The notes under the pieces are model-generated. The model did no database searches, was not told where the DNA came from, and worked only from the letters and a program-made list of their open reading frames with translations. Shown here piece after piece: positions 1-12,186 of a stretch of DNA of 64,000 nucleotides (position 1 is its first letter; every line of letters begins with the position of its first letter). The DNA lies in NCBI GenBank assembly GCA_026182355.1, contig JAPFBL010000002.1:2914001-2978000 (forward strand), given 5' to 3'. Source of the stretch: Hermatobates lingyangjiaoensis. Lineage: Eukaryota; Arthropoda; Insecta; Hemiptera; Hermatobatidae. The translations under genes were made by a program, and so were the position numbers.

Positions 1-909
1 GTGTTTTATGATAAGTGTTTGACGCTGGACCAAACCTCGATAAAGGCATATATATGTATAATGGGGATTAACACAGACAAATGTTCATAATTTCTATCAT
101 ACTTAAACCAAATTGTGTAACCTGATATGCTTTTTTGTTATTTGATTTCACTTACTCTCCGACGACCTGTAATACTCAAGGCCTCAGAGCGTTAATTCCC
201 TATATTTTTTGGTTACTTGAATGTATATATATGTGTATGTGTTTTTCTTAGACTAGTTAAAAACTAACTTGATAATTATAAATCATTATTCAATAACAGT
301 TATGCACTTACCACTTAAGTCAAGGAATGAAAGAACTTACAATTCCGTAGCAGTATTCGCATTTAAAATCAAGATAGTTATCCACTATCTAGGGCAACCT
401 CTTGCTTAACTGATGAAATTATGAACGCTTTGAAACTGGCAATCTAAAATGTCACTAGCCAATAAATTGCACCGCGAAAAATCAATTGGGTCCTTTGCAA
501 ATGCCAGGTGACAGGTTGATAGATTAGCAATACCAGTTGTAGTTGTGTTAGCATTTTAATTGAAGCTGTAATTCATTAAATTCATACTGGGTCAGATTGT
601 AACAATAACAATGCAGGAATAAGTTTCCGTAGTAAATCATTTCTAATACACACAATGGAGCTTTTCCTGCTTTCTTGTATTATCGTCAATATAGATATTG
701 AGATGATGAAATATATATCGAGAATTTTTAGACATGGTACCCCTCACATCTCTACAAAATTTTAAATCAACCTGATACAGTGCTATTTCGATTTAATCCG
801 TTGTTACCTTCAAAGTAGGGCATTTCGTTATACGAATTATGCTTATAAATCCTTCCATTACTAATTTATTTATGGCTAAATAAGAGCAACATTTCTTTGT
901 CAATTGGAG

Positions 910-991
910 CCCTAAATTTTGTCTAACTCAAGTGTATTTAGATTAAGGATCTTTAACGAGTACCTGACATCGTACAGGTTCGGGACCGACG
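910..991 (-). mobile_element. tRNA-SINE fragment (body only)
   Basis: The stretch from CCCTAAATTTTG through AAGTGTATTTAGA, ATCTTTAACGAGTACCTGAC and ATCGTACAGG matches the body of the SINE copies at 18361 and 46082 in the same orientation. The tRNA-like head and CCTAA tail are missing. It ends sharply at 991, where the repeat starting at 992 begins. Confidence 0.6.
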
Positions 992-1055
992 GTCTATGAA
1001 AACGGTGCTCAACATAAATCATTATATTTTGAACAACTGGAAGGTAGAAAAATAA
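992..1055 (+). repeat. Direct repeat, copy 1 of 2 (about 60 bp)
   Basis: The sequence starts GTCTATGAAAACGGTGCTCA and recurs at 1444-1507 with a handful of substitutions. The copies are 452 bp apart. This copy abuts the SINE fragment exactly. Confidence 0.7.
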
Positions 1056-1443
1056 GATATTCTTATCAGTAAAAATATAAGTTCAGTCATAAATTACACA
1101 AATATCAACATCTCCCTCAAAAATATACTGTAATAAAAGGGTGAGAATTGATAGAAATACGTGGAGGGGTATAAAAATGATTAGTAGGTAGAGAAGAAGA
1201 TAGAGTTAAGTAAATAAATGATGTGGAGAGCAAATTTTGAAAAGGCTTTAGTGGTTTTCATGCATTGAACATGAGTTGTTGAGCAGTTTGGTCATCACTT
1301 CAGTGAAAATACGCCGTCCAGATGAGATGAGTAACAATCAAATAGATGGATGGAATATTTCATATACTTCAGCTCACTAGCGTATTCAATTGTGAAGGAT
1401 TTTACTATTGTAATAGTTGTACATGCATCCCATAAAAACCTTA

Positions 1444-1507
1444 GTCTATGAAAACGGTGCTCAATATAAATCATTATATTTTAAACATCTGGAAGGTCGA
1501 AAAAAAT
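1444..1507 (+). repeat. Direct repeat, copy 2 of 2 (about 60 bp)
   Basis: This is the second copy of the repeat at 992. It shares GTCTATGAAAACGGTGCTCA and CATTATATTTT(G/A)AACA. The stretch between the copies has no recognised gene. Confidence 0.7.
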
Positions 1508-2336
1508 ATATTCGATCTAAAAGGACATGAAAATTTTAGTTAAATACATCCAAAGGAACTATACGGACCTAGTTTCGTCAATGTTACATGAATAACCTTT
1601 TAAGCAGTGTTACTGCGCTACATAGTGGATGGCTGTAAACAGAAATGATTTTTATTTTATCATAAAATTCATAGTTCTAGTAATGAAGATAAAATTTTCA
1701 TTATTTTAATTGAGTAGTAGGTCATTCAGTTTTCATTAACAAAATGTTGGGTATTTAGTGAAATCATCTTAGAAAACTCGTGAAAGAATTACTTTTGAAA
1801 TTTTTAATAACTTTGAGCATGCATACTTCTAAGTATTCTAAAGTATAATGTGTACAAATACTGTTTACACTGAGTGTATACATGTTTTAATTGAAAAAAA
1901 AATACATGACATAGTATGCATTTATTCAAAATTAATTGAATTAAACAATGAACTAATTAAAGTTGTCTGCATCTTTTAATAAACCTTACCTGATGTAACA
2001 ATCCCATAGAGTTAATTTCTTCATTATCTTTAAGAAGGTAAATATAACCTCGGTCTTTCTCCTGCTTGATCCCTCCTTGTGCAAAGGAGTGAAGCAGTAT
2101 CATCGTGTGATTAATAGTTGCATCCTCTTATGAGAATTAGTCTAATATTATTATAAGTAGCCTCCAAGCTTACGACTGGTTCAGTCAGCCACTGGACATA
2201 AATTTCACCACCTGCTGCTTTAGATAATCGATAATATTTTGTTTATGATTTGTTTTATTCTTTATTAGAACACTAGCAAATGTACCCGTCTTTGACGGAA
2301 TCAAAAATTCTATTATACTTGGTATTCCAACATATC

Positions 2337-2365
2337 AATTATAGTATTATACTAATACTATAATT
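2337..2365. repeat. Perfect 13-bp stem-loop
   Basis: The arms AATTATAGTATTA and TAATACTATAATT are separated by TAC. It lies just downstream of the helicase remnant on that remnant's strand. It may be a chance AT palindrome or part of the old element's end. Confidence 0.6.
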
Positions 2366-2403
2366 AGAAATTATAGAATAGTAGAAAACACCATTATTAG
2401 TAC

Positions 2404-3075
2404 AGTGTTAAACAAATGCCTCTGTATACACTACATTAGCTGTCTGTCCTTCAGGTTCATGGAAGAACAATCAGTTGAAACCTCTGACTATTGAGCAAGT
2501 AAACTACAGTTGACCATGTGAGAAAAACTTGGTTTCGCTAACTTGAATTCCTGCGTTAGATAAAGTCTCCCTTTGCGACTTAGTTAACGTCATTGCGAAA
2601 TAGACTCTGAGGGGACCTTGCAATCATTTGAATGGAAACAGACAGTGGTTCGGAAGACTCCCCAATACCACATCCAGTCATTATGTCCGCCTCTATGGCA
2701 TATCTGTGTAGAGCACGAACTCAGAGTCGTGTCCCGTTGCACAGTTTTTGGGTCACTCATGTTTCGTAACATGAAATTTGTTACTCCTATAAATTGCAGC
2801 ATCATTGGTGCTCCTACTTTAAGTTTTTACTCATGAGCAGGCAGTCCAGGAGAAATAAATTCAGAGTCAAGAAATTCAATTAGATAATGAACTGCTTCTT
2901 CATCACTAATCCAATCTCTTTACTGACTTGTAAGTTCTTTCCTCGGCTTCATATAGCGTAAGAACTTGTTTGTTGATTTCTCATGCCTGTTCATATTAAG
3001 GGCTGAGAATTGCTCGTTTACAAAACATTTATTCTCAATAGATAGTACATCCTTAACTCTGTGAAACACCATTTT
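2404..3075 (-). pseudogene. Helitron-type PIF1 helicase, decayed C-terminal part
   Basis: Read on the minus strand with several stops and frame changes, the segment shows the order of motifs of the PIF1-like helicase half of Helitron RepHel proteins. Near 2890 is DEEAVHYLIEFLDSE, then SPGLPAHE, then after one stop KLKVGAPMMLQ, then LRNMSDPK near 2760. Another frame gives FAMTLTKSQ (family FAMTINKSQGQT), followed by FFSHGQL near 2530, corresponding to FSHGQLYVA.SR. The last recognisable piece is HEPEGQTANVVYTEA near 2440. Helitrons use this helicase with a HUH Rep nuclease for rolling-circle-like transposition. The Rep half and element ends were not identified. It is clearly non-functional. 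A cellular PIF1 gene is less likely because the KLKVGAP...LRN...SHGQL spacing is that of the transposon branch. The link to family H in this window is inference. Confidence 0.6.
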
Positions 3076-3202
3076 AATGATGTCAAATACGCAATATATT
3101 CATGTGCTCAATTGAAATTAAAATCAACTAACAATACCTACTTGCCACACCTGTGTATTTTCAAAACAAACTTGTCTGTGAAGTTAGGAAAATACAGCTA
3201 AA

Positions 3203-3495
3203 AGCCCCATAACTTCGCTTCTGTACTGAATTAATAATCTATTTAGAGCCCATATTTTAAGTTAGGCACACACAAATCCAGTGTCAATGTTTCAGCTCAC
3301 TATGTCTTATGGTGGCTGAGTTTACTTGTGACAAACATTTTTGCGTTAAACGCCCATAACTTCACTTCTACGTTGAATTTCCAATCAATTCATAGCCTAT
3401 ATTTTAAGTTAGACCTACAGAAATCTACTGTAAAAGTTTCAGCTTTATATGTCTTATGGTAGCTGAGTTTACCTGTGACAAAGTTTTGCGGACAA
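3203..3495. repeat. Tandem repeat, two units of about 148 bp
   Basis: Unit 1 begins at 3203 and unit 2 at about 3351. Both contain CCCATAACTTC(A/G)CTTCT, ATTTTAAGTTAG, TTTCAGCT, TATGTCTTATGG and GCTGAGTTTAC in the same order, with clear divergence between units. The second unit runs into GCGGACAAACCGACAAACCGACAG. A partial further unit may precede 3203. This block lies directly beside the helicase remnant and could be part of the same old element. Confidence 0.7.
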
Positions 3496-4679
3496 ACCGA
3501 CAAACCGACAGAAATTTTTCTAAGGGTGGATTCGGTTTCTCCAATGTATGAAACGTAAAGAAAACTTGAAATGAGTCAGTTCTAAGCAATGTACAGACAA
3601 AATCATTATTTTATTTATAAAGATTAGTTAATTTATTATTGTATATAGCGATAAACTAGTAATCTGATTTGAATAGATTAATGCAAGAATAAAGCTTTGC
3701 GGATTGAGTTGCAGTGATGGATTACTGTCGTAACAATGAACTCGAAGGTGCTAATAAGGGGGAACCAGATTTCACAATAAGTAGTAAAATGAATTGCAAG
3801 GTTTTGTTAAATACGACGCAAAAACGTGTGTATCAAAAAGCCTCAGTAGCACGTGCATACAATGGAGCCACGGAGAAATAGGGAATTTCATGCAAGAGAT
3901 AAGGTTAAGTGCTGCCGTTATATTATCGTACTCCGTGATGTCCGCTCTGACCTTGAGCCTACGGTACTGCCTTCTCTTTCGTTTATCCAACTTCATAATC
4001 GCTTCAAATATTTCATTTGTTTTATGTATTTACAGTTATACGTATTAAACAGTAGAAAACGCAAGTGTTTTGTCCACTATCATGATTTATTTACCTTTAG
4101 CAGAAATATATTTGCATTATTATTATTACTACTGCTGTCAAATCCGAATGAGCACTAAATTTATTAACAGAGCATTCTTTCTTTGCGTTTTATTCATGAA
4201 TCACAGTTCTGAAGTAGGAGTGAACGTCGTACATTATGCTGGACCGGCTTCACGTAAGGTCCGAGTCCAAGTCATATTGAAGAGTAGACGTTGGTAGACA
4301 CTTATGTTTGGACTGCACTAAATCTAGGAGTAGGTACAGCCTGTGCAGCTTACATTCACATATCACTTATTTTTAATATTCATTAATATTTTTACTATTC
4401 TAAACGGATTTATTTAAATTAACAGGAAAACTTTTCAGCATGAAAATGACTAATAATTTCTTCTAGATTGTTAAAAACACTATTGTTATATCGGTTCTGT
4501 TACCATTGATTCCATGAAGATCATGCATAAGCTAACATTTACTGTTGAATTTGTTAATATAGATGAATTAACATGTTTATGTGATATGATTATTATGATA
4601 ACAATAAACTAGAAACTCTATCAGCAATAGCAGTTATATTTCAATTAAGTTAATTATGGAGGGGGACAACAGTATCCCA

Positions 4680-4996
4680 CAGTGTCTACGTTTTCACCTC
4701 TGGACTGGCAGATCCAAGGATCGATACCCATTGTGGCCCTTATTTTATTCAAGCGGGAGGTGTAAAAAAATCTGAGAGAACGTTGACCGTCGATCCCTAG
4801 CATGTACGATGTCAGGTACTCCTTAAACATCTCTACTCTAAATACAATTAAGTAAGGCAAAATGTAGCATGTTCCCTCAATGTTTAAGTACCCCCAATGT
4901 TAAATGTTCATTGTGTGGTATCATAAAGGGCTAATGTTTGGCATGTGTGTTCTCTCGTGGGACGTCTATTCCAGCCTAACTTACTCCTAACTTAAG
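4680..4996 (+). mobile_element. tRNA-derived SINE, full-length but diverged
   Basis: In + orientation it shows a B-box-like GGATCGATACCC near 4720. The body then has CAAGCGGGAGGTG, TCTGAGAG, CCGTCGATCCCTAG and ATGTCAGGTACTCC. It ends in GCCTAACTTACTCCTAACTT, a worn CCTAA-type tail. The order is the reverse complement of the copies at 18361, 41389 and 46082. The head is too worn to be a tRNA gene. Confidence 0.7.
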
Positions 4997-4999
4997 TTA

Positions 5000-7900
5000 A
5001 TATTTTTCATCATGTTTGTTATGCTAACTATTACACCAGCATTTGGAAAAAAAAGAACACCTTTTTACTTATATGATATTAAACGCTTTTTTTTATATAT
5101 ATTTTTGCATATTGTATTGTCCTTGTCATACATTTATTTGTAATTTGTTGATTAGCTGTTTTAATGTTCGAACAGTAGGCTCTGTCAAAACATTTGTTGC
5201 AGCACTTTCGGGAACTATACATTTTAAAAAAATATCGTTTGGAGAGTAGAACAATTTGAACTCACTACCTATCAAGATAGTTACACTATCAAAAACCATG
5301 ACCTATGGACAACTGTGAGATGGGAAAATGACCACGCCGTGGTCACGAAGATTGACATAATGTAATCCCTTTACGTATCACACTCTTTGTTTAATGAATG
5401 AGTTCCCCTATGGTTGCTTATAGGACACCTTACCTCCACCATGGACTTGTCGTTTACTCTTACCTGTCATTGCACATAATGACAACCGACTGACTGTTTT
5501 GCTCTTCGAAGAGCACATCTGCTCTTACATTACAAAAATGAGTCATAATACTCTTCAAATAAAGAATTCATGATTTCTCAAACCTGGAAGCAAGATTCTT
5601 TAATGAATCCATTGAAATAAAGAGATACTGATGAAAAGGGTTGTCATATCTAAACTAGGTGGCATGTCGTTCAGTGACTCGGAGGCTAAGGGCGTTCAAT
5701 GTGAATAAAACGACAGATAAAGATGCAGATTTGGTATTCGTAAAAAATTTTTCTTTAATTTGTTAAGTATTCAATTACTAATTATTAATATGAAGGTATG
5801 AATTTAAGTTTAAAACTCATTATCATTATTTTCGAGTTCAGAGAAAACAAATTATAGTAATAACTCTTTTCGATTATAGCATTTATGTTCAATTATAACT
5901 GTTCCAAACAAAGTTTTATTGTTTTATTAATTTTCGCTTCAGAATTCCATATCATTAATTCTGTTGACACTAAATAATATTATTCCAGCCAAAATTACAT
6001 TTTTTTACCTTAATTTAAAGTCTACTTTTCCTGGGGAGCATGTATTATACTGTTCTGACTCTAAATCCCCACATTTTAGTGTTATTTGAAGAATGAATCT
6101 TCAGTTTTCTTTCTTAGATCATTTATAATCATCAGTATCTTTTTATTGAATATAATTTAATTGAAGACTTGATATATATGTGCAATAACTAAGGAAAAAT
6201 TTAGAATTTACTCCCAACTAGAAATTATGTAACCTACATGTAATCACAAAGAATTCGTTGTGAGAATTTTGTATCAAAACTTACCAATTAATGATTGTTA
6301 TATTGCTTGTTTCAAGAACTTTTTTAAAAATTTGGAAAATAATAAAGAAAATTACTTATGTTACTGCAAAACGTGTGACCATAGAATGTGAACAGAGGCT
6401 GATTTTCTAATCATCTAGGTTGATTTAATGTATTAAAAATATTCAACTGAAGTGAGTAAATCATTCTGTCACTTGTTGGCGATGGGCGATAGTGATAACG
6501 TCTCATTTATTCTCACATACTCCTTGGATAACTTACTGCCGAATGAAACGTCACTCCAATGGAAAGCAGCACAGCTAGTTCTGTTGTGGAACAATTAAAT
6601 CTACTGCACTCTACCGCAGTGGAGTTTTTCCGTTCTTGGTGGAGTCTGTGGGTAGTGGAGACCACTGTATTCAAGAACTGTTTGCAGCGTCAGACGTAAC
6701 AAGTATGGTTTTTAGCTGTTGAACGAAACAAAGAAGATAACCTCTTTGGCTAACTAGTCAGCCAGTCAGTCAACATAACTTCTTGTTGAAAAGATCTTGA
6801 CTGTAACTAGGAAACAGACCCAGCAAGTCAGGTGGAATATATACAAAACGGGATTAGGAGTTTTTGTGAAAATCACTGCAAACTGCAAACATGAACCGGT
6901 TTTGTTTCTTATCAGATATAAAACCTTTAAAATATTCAAATTCTGTAAATGTTGCTTGATGTCCTTTAAATTTTAATCCTATCTCTCTTGCTAATATTAT
7001 GCATTTTCACTGGAAAAAGTCATTCATGGCAGCATTTGCATAATGATTTCCTGCTCTCAGTCTTCTACTGTGTGATATCTGTATTAATATACATTTATTT
7101 ATTGAATTACAAAGAATAAAGTCCTGGCGGATGACAAAAACCATGCTTTAACTACACCTTGTTTGAAGGAATGTACAAATATAACTCAATCGTTTGTCTG
7201 TCTATGCCGATTGGAAATAGAAGTGTCCAAATCGTATCTAATGGAACAAGAAAAGGGTCATCTTTAGAACATTTATGACCACTTTCAATTAGTTCTTTTC
7301 AATTTTTCTCGGCTACCGGTCGTTCTCGCATCATTTCAGCGTTGCTAACCCTATTTAAATTTTGTTGAAGCTACTTAAATCTTGTATGAAACTAGGGAAT
7401 TAGTTTAAGTTAGGAATTCCCGGTCTTTATCAATTTGTCAGCTATTCTATTCCCTATGAATAACACATACCTAGGATCTGCTCTGACTTCAGTTGCCATT
7501 CGCCTCCAGTTTTCCTCTTTATTTAATAGTTCTTGAATAACAAGTTTCAAATAACAACCTGACATAAAAAATTACTGCTATCGAAATATAGCATTTTTCT
7601 TTCTAGTTCTACTGCTGAAAAAAAATTAGAATCTAAATTTTCTATGTTTGGAATTTCTATCTGAATTGATAATTTCCTTCATATTTTTTTACATTAACGG
7701 CTAGTAACATTGCGAATTTCTGTTATTTGTCAATGGTAAGTGAGTTTCTTTTTGTTCAGAGCAGAATTCTTGCCCAGAGCCCAGTGTAATCATTGTGAGA
7801 GAATTGCTTTTTGTAAGAGCCAAGACTGGGTAAATTAAATTACTGCATTATCCAGGATTGATCATTAGTGGATTCACAGTTGACAAAACTGTCTTTTGTT

Positions 7901-8281
7901 TCGTAAATAGCTTCTGTACCCTCCAGTATTATTGATTCGGCTGTCACAGAAGATTGTCTCCATTGGTAGTAAACTTATCAACTCTTTGCATACTATATGT
8001 GTGTTACTCATTAACAATACCATGCAATTTATATGATATGCAGTTCAATGGAGCATGTCAAAATATTGCAATAAACTCCCTCCAAGTAAGGCGTACTATT
8101 TTGGAGGAAGAAAAATGATATGTAGTTCAACTTAAATACCGTCAAAAAAAATATAACATTAATTGGAATAAATGTACTACAACTAACAAAAAACAGTTTC
8201 TTACTTTTTATTTTTAACATAATACTTAAGATATATTTACTATAGGAAGAAACGTGACCCAAGTACACATAAAAGTTATAT
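5000..8281. other. No recognisable feature
   Basis: AT-rich sequence with only short chance ORFs. A GC-richer patch at 6540-6720 shows no coding motif. No terminal repeats found. Confidence 0.5.
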
Positions 8282-8326
8282 AAATCTGGAATGTCCTACA
8301 CTCAACTTTACCAGAAGTAAAAAGGT
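8282..8326 (-). mobile_element. Family-H right-end fragment
   Basis: AATCTGGAATGTCCTACACTC followed by AACTTTACC is the complement of the family-H right end (subTIR, hairpin, CCAGATT). The rest of the element could not be followed to the right. Confidence 0.5.
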
Positions 8327-9307
8327 TTGTATCTCATATATCAAATTTAGTTTCAGTTTTATTTTAGTTTGACTGTCATGTGGACGTATTACCAAACTCT
8401 TTGGAAAAGTATTATCAAACTCATAGATAGTTTAATGGGTTTAAATGTGTCTGTACCCATTTTAACAGTTATTAGAAAATCGGAAACATTGTTTTAGAAC
8501 AATCTGACATGTATTATTATTAAATTGAGGGCCTGAGTATCATCTGCTCGTATGAACCGTGACCAATCTTGTTTTATTGTACTTCCATTTGCCGTTTCTA
8601 ACAATAACTATATATTTCAAGTCCTTTGATTAATTTTATAATTGATGAATTTGCCCATGGACAAGTATTTCATTTTTGCTGTTTTATGTAAATTTTAAAG
8701 GTGATTGCCAAGCATTCACATAGAATGTGTTCAGAGTATTCTGTGTCTTCCAGTCAAAGTCTGCATTCTGTCTTATGTTATAGTTGAACATAACATATAA
8801 AAATAAGTTGAACTGCATTCTACCTTGTGAAAGTTGTAGTTGAGACCATAATGTCCGACCAGATATATACATAGTCACATATCGTTCCTTGTGGCTTTAA
8901 AAATTTAAATTGAATTGGAATGAGCTTGTTATACTAAATTAGATCTCTCGTTCTGTCCAACTTTCATTTGCTTTCTTCTTTATTTATTCATTAATTACGC
9001 TCGATGTTGCTAGAGGATGTTGCATCATTCTATATATATTGGAAATGGTCACATTCTTAATAAAAATCTAAGAGGTGACGAAGCGTTTATTAACTTTTCA
9101 ATGCTGGCTGTGGGACAAGCAGGCATTGCTCCGGTTATCTCTAGATATGCATGTCTTTGTAGTGAATTAAGGCTAATTTGGGTAGATATGTTCATCAACA
9201 TTTGGAAACCGATGTAAGTGACACCATCGGTGTCAATTTCACTTGTAGTAGATCTAAGAGCAGGAAATTGATTCTGTAAACATTGGCAATGTAAGTGTTA
9301 CATGGAA

Positions 9308-9319
9308 CCCCCCCCCCCC
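9308..9319 (+). repeat. Poly-C run (12 nt)
   Basis: Twelve consecutive C between AA and AGG. Run length may be imprecise in the assembly. Confidence 0.9.
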
Positions 9320-9329
9320 AGGTTATTCA

Positions 9330-12186
9330 TTCTTCCAAAAAGACTTTGTATTTCTTTCAAATTTCTAGTTTTGTATTTTTACTGAAGAGGATTTTGACGT
9401 ATACTTGCTTTCTCAAAAAAGGTGAATGGACCGTTTTTTGCTAGCTTTATATTCAGACCTTTCCTCTTCAACCATCTTTCAATAATTAGGAAAGTACCTG
9501 TATCTATATAAGCTCAAACGCAATACCATAATGATTTCCTCCTTTATTGTAACTAGACTATATTTATATCCTAGCCAATAGGAACTTTGATTATTTAGAA
9601 TATTAATTGATTATATATATGCCGTTAATGTGTACCGTGTGAACCATGGAATGGATTACATCTGGATCAGTGCGAAATGTGTTACCTGTACCTCAGAATA
9701 CATATCTGAAATGCGAATTCCAAAGCCTCTACTTCGGTATTTCCCTTCGATATTATGTGGCATAGGCTAGATGGGAAGGTGACATGATTTCATAGATTAC
9801 ATTGTGTATACCAGAACGTTCAGAAAAGCTCACTGGTTCAGATTCTCCTGTTTACAGGAGCCTATTATGGAAGAGATTGGTACAAGTATTCAGTGAGTAA
9901 AATTTTGTTACTCTCCTCTTGATTTGTATGTCCACTAATACCTAAAGTTCCATTAATGATGAAATCTGAAACCGTTAGTTTTATCGGTCTGTTGAGTGAT
10001 TAGAAACTCCTGTTTAATTGTTGTAAATGTTTTTTTAATGTATAAATATTTTTTAGAATCTCAGGGATATAATTAAATATATTTTCACGCACGATGACTT
10101 CACAATTGTAAAAATAATTGTCATGAGTATTTTAATTACTTTTATGAAAATCCTAGATTTCATTCAATCAAATATGAATAAAATTCAATACGATTAACCC
10201 TTGTCAATAGATCAGTGTGGTGATTTTCAATTTAGGTAGCTAATGTGGTGGAAGGCTGAAAGGAGGTGAAGGCCTAACGTGGAGCCAATGAGCGAATGTG
10301 TCTTGGTGAGGATAATGCAGACCGATGGGAAAGGTCGTGGTGAAGGTCAATTGAGCAGAGAGAGCGGCTGCAAGTGGAATGTGGTCCAGAGAAAGTAGCG
10401 CCTCGGGCTCCCGTCTACCGCCCACACATTTCCCCCTATTAATAACTTTTTATGAAACACGCCCATTACTTGCTGCTTTCCAGAGATCTCAAATCGGGCA
10501 AATCCGTTTCTTAAAGGTCACTGCAGTAGTCATCTTTTGTCAAATATATGGTAATACTAATTCTTCTATTTTATTTTATTTATACTAGTTTTGGTTATTT
10601 TCTAATAATACTATATTTGTATTACCTAACACAAGGGTACGAAAAAATTTATTGATTACATGGATTCACTTATCGAATGTCAGGTGCCGATTCCATTCCT
10701 TAAAACAAAGAAATTTCAGAGAACTATATTTTGTATACCAAACTTTACATCTCTGCAATTCGCTGATTTAGATTTTTTTTTTCTGACTATTTCTTTTTGA
10801 TTTGAAACACTTGATGCTCGGGAGCTAGTGCCATTGTACGCTTCATAGAACTAGTTTTATAGATTTAATTTAATCTTATATAGAATCAAAGAACAATGCA
10901 GCTCATATTGTAACAATGCACCCACAGGCATTTCAAAAAATAGAGACTGACATTCAATAAATGATTTGAAAAGTCAGAGACAGAAAATTTAAAAATAAAG
11001 TAAATATATTTTTTGCAATAAAAGTAAACTAGACGAATTTCATATTTAATCAGGTCATTTTGAGGTATTTTGAAAAAAATTGGCTAAACATGTGACTTTT
11101 TTTCAGCAACAAAAGATAATATTAGAAATAAATTATCTTAGTACTAAATTTGCTTAATTACTTACTGTGAAAAGTTCAGATTTTTTATTTTTGTCCCTAT
11201 TTCGAATGCATTAGAAAAATTGAAGGTCAAATGAATTTATTTAGCCTTTACCTTCAATATTAAATCAAATGTAAATTATCGGATAAAAGAAATTTAAAAT
11301 TTAAACAGCTGAAAGTTTAAGATTTTTTTTTGGTAATGATTCAATTTTATTTCCAAACAAATTCTTTAGCTATTATATTTTCTTTTTTAAAGTTGATCTC
11401 TAACTCCAAAAAAAAAAATTACTCTGTATTCTATTAAATTGATGACTTAAAAAAGTTCTGTTTGACATGTCGTTTCTCTCACAATAAACAATGTGTTGTT
11501 ATTTGTTTTAACATTGAATTATACAATGATGTAATTATTATCGTTAATTTGTTTATTCTTTAATCAATAAATTAACTATTTTTAATTTGAGTTGATTTTA
11601 ACCGGTAAGGTTATTTATTTTAAAATGATTAGTATAATTCTCTTTCATGCTGATAACTTTTCATAAAATCCTGAAAAAGTAAATTTATTTATAGTTTATG
11701 TTTTCCTTTATTTGATTCAGTTATTTCTTTAATCAGTTTTGAAAACATATTATCAAAATATTTATTAGTTTGTTCGATAGTATGGTATTCTGTTTTTTGT
11801 GAAATCTTATTATTAGATGTTATGAAAAGCACCTAGTGATTCAGTCATCATATTTCTCTCTCTCTCTCTCACTCTCTCTCTCTCTCTCTCTCAGCTATCT
11901 CTATCTCTTCCATGCATACTTTTATGTGATATTGCATATTGTAATAAATATACTGAGAGGATCTCTGACCTCTCTATTTGTTACTGTTTCAAGACTTAAC
12001 GCAATAAGGGCAATTCTATTCATGTAATTGAATTGATAAGAACTACTGTTTCGAAGGTTATGATTATTACAGTAACTATAATATTACAGGATTTAGAACT
12101 ACTGAGAAATTGAAGTTTACCATTTCCAATTAGCTGTTGAGAAAAAATGGTAAAAAATCGGCAGCAGGCATATTACTGATTTTTGC
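9330..12186. other. No gene recognised; one GC-richer patch
   Basis: The patch 10225-10440 is GC-richer and purine-biased on +, open on both strands, without a recognisable motif. It may be an unclassified repeat. The remainder is AT-rich with homopolymer runs. Confidence 0.45.
11855..11893 (+). repeat. (CT)n microsatellite
   Basis: Alternating CT with one CA interruption. It makes an artefactual SLSLSL open frame. Confidence 0.95.

Noticed and set aside
3772..4297. Overlapping ORFs on both strands, one with KLDKRKRRQYRRLKVRAD
   Set aside because: Open on both strands, with no recognised family and no convincing exon borders.
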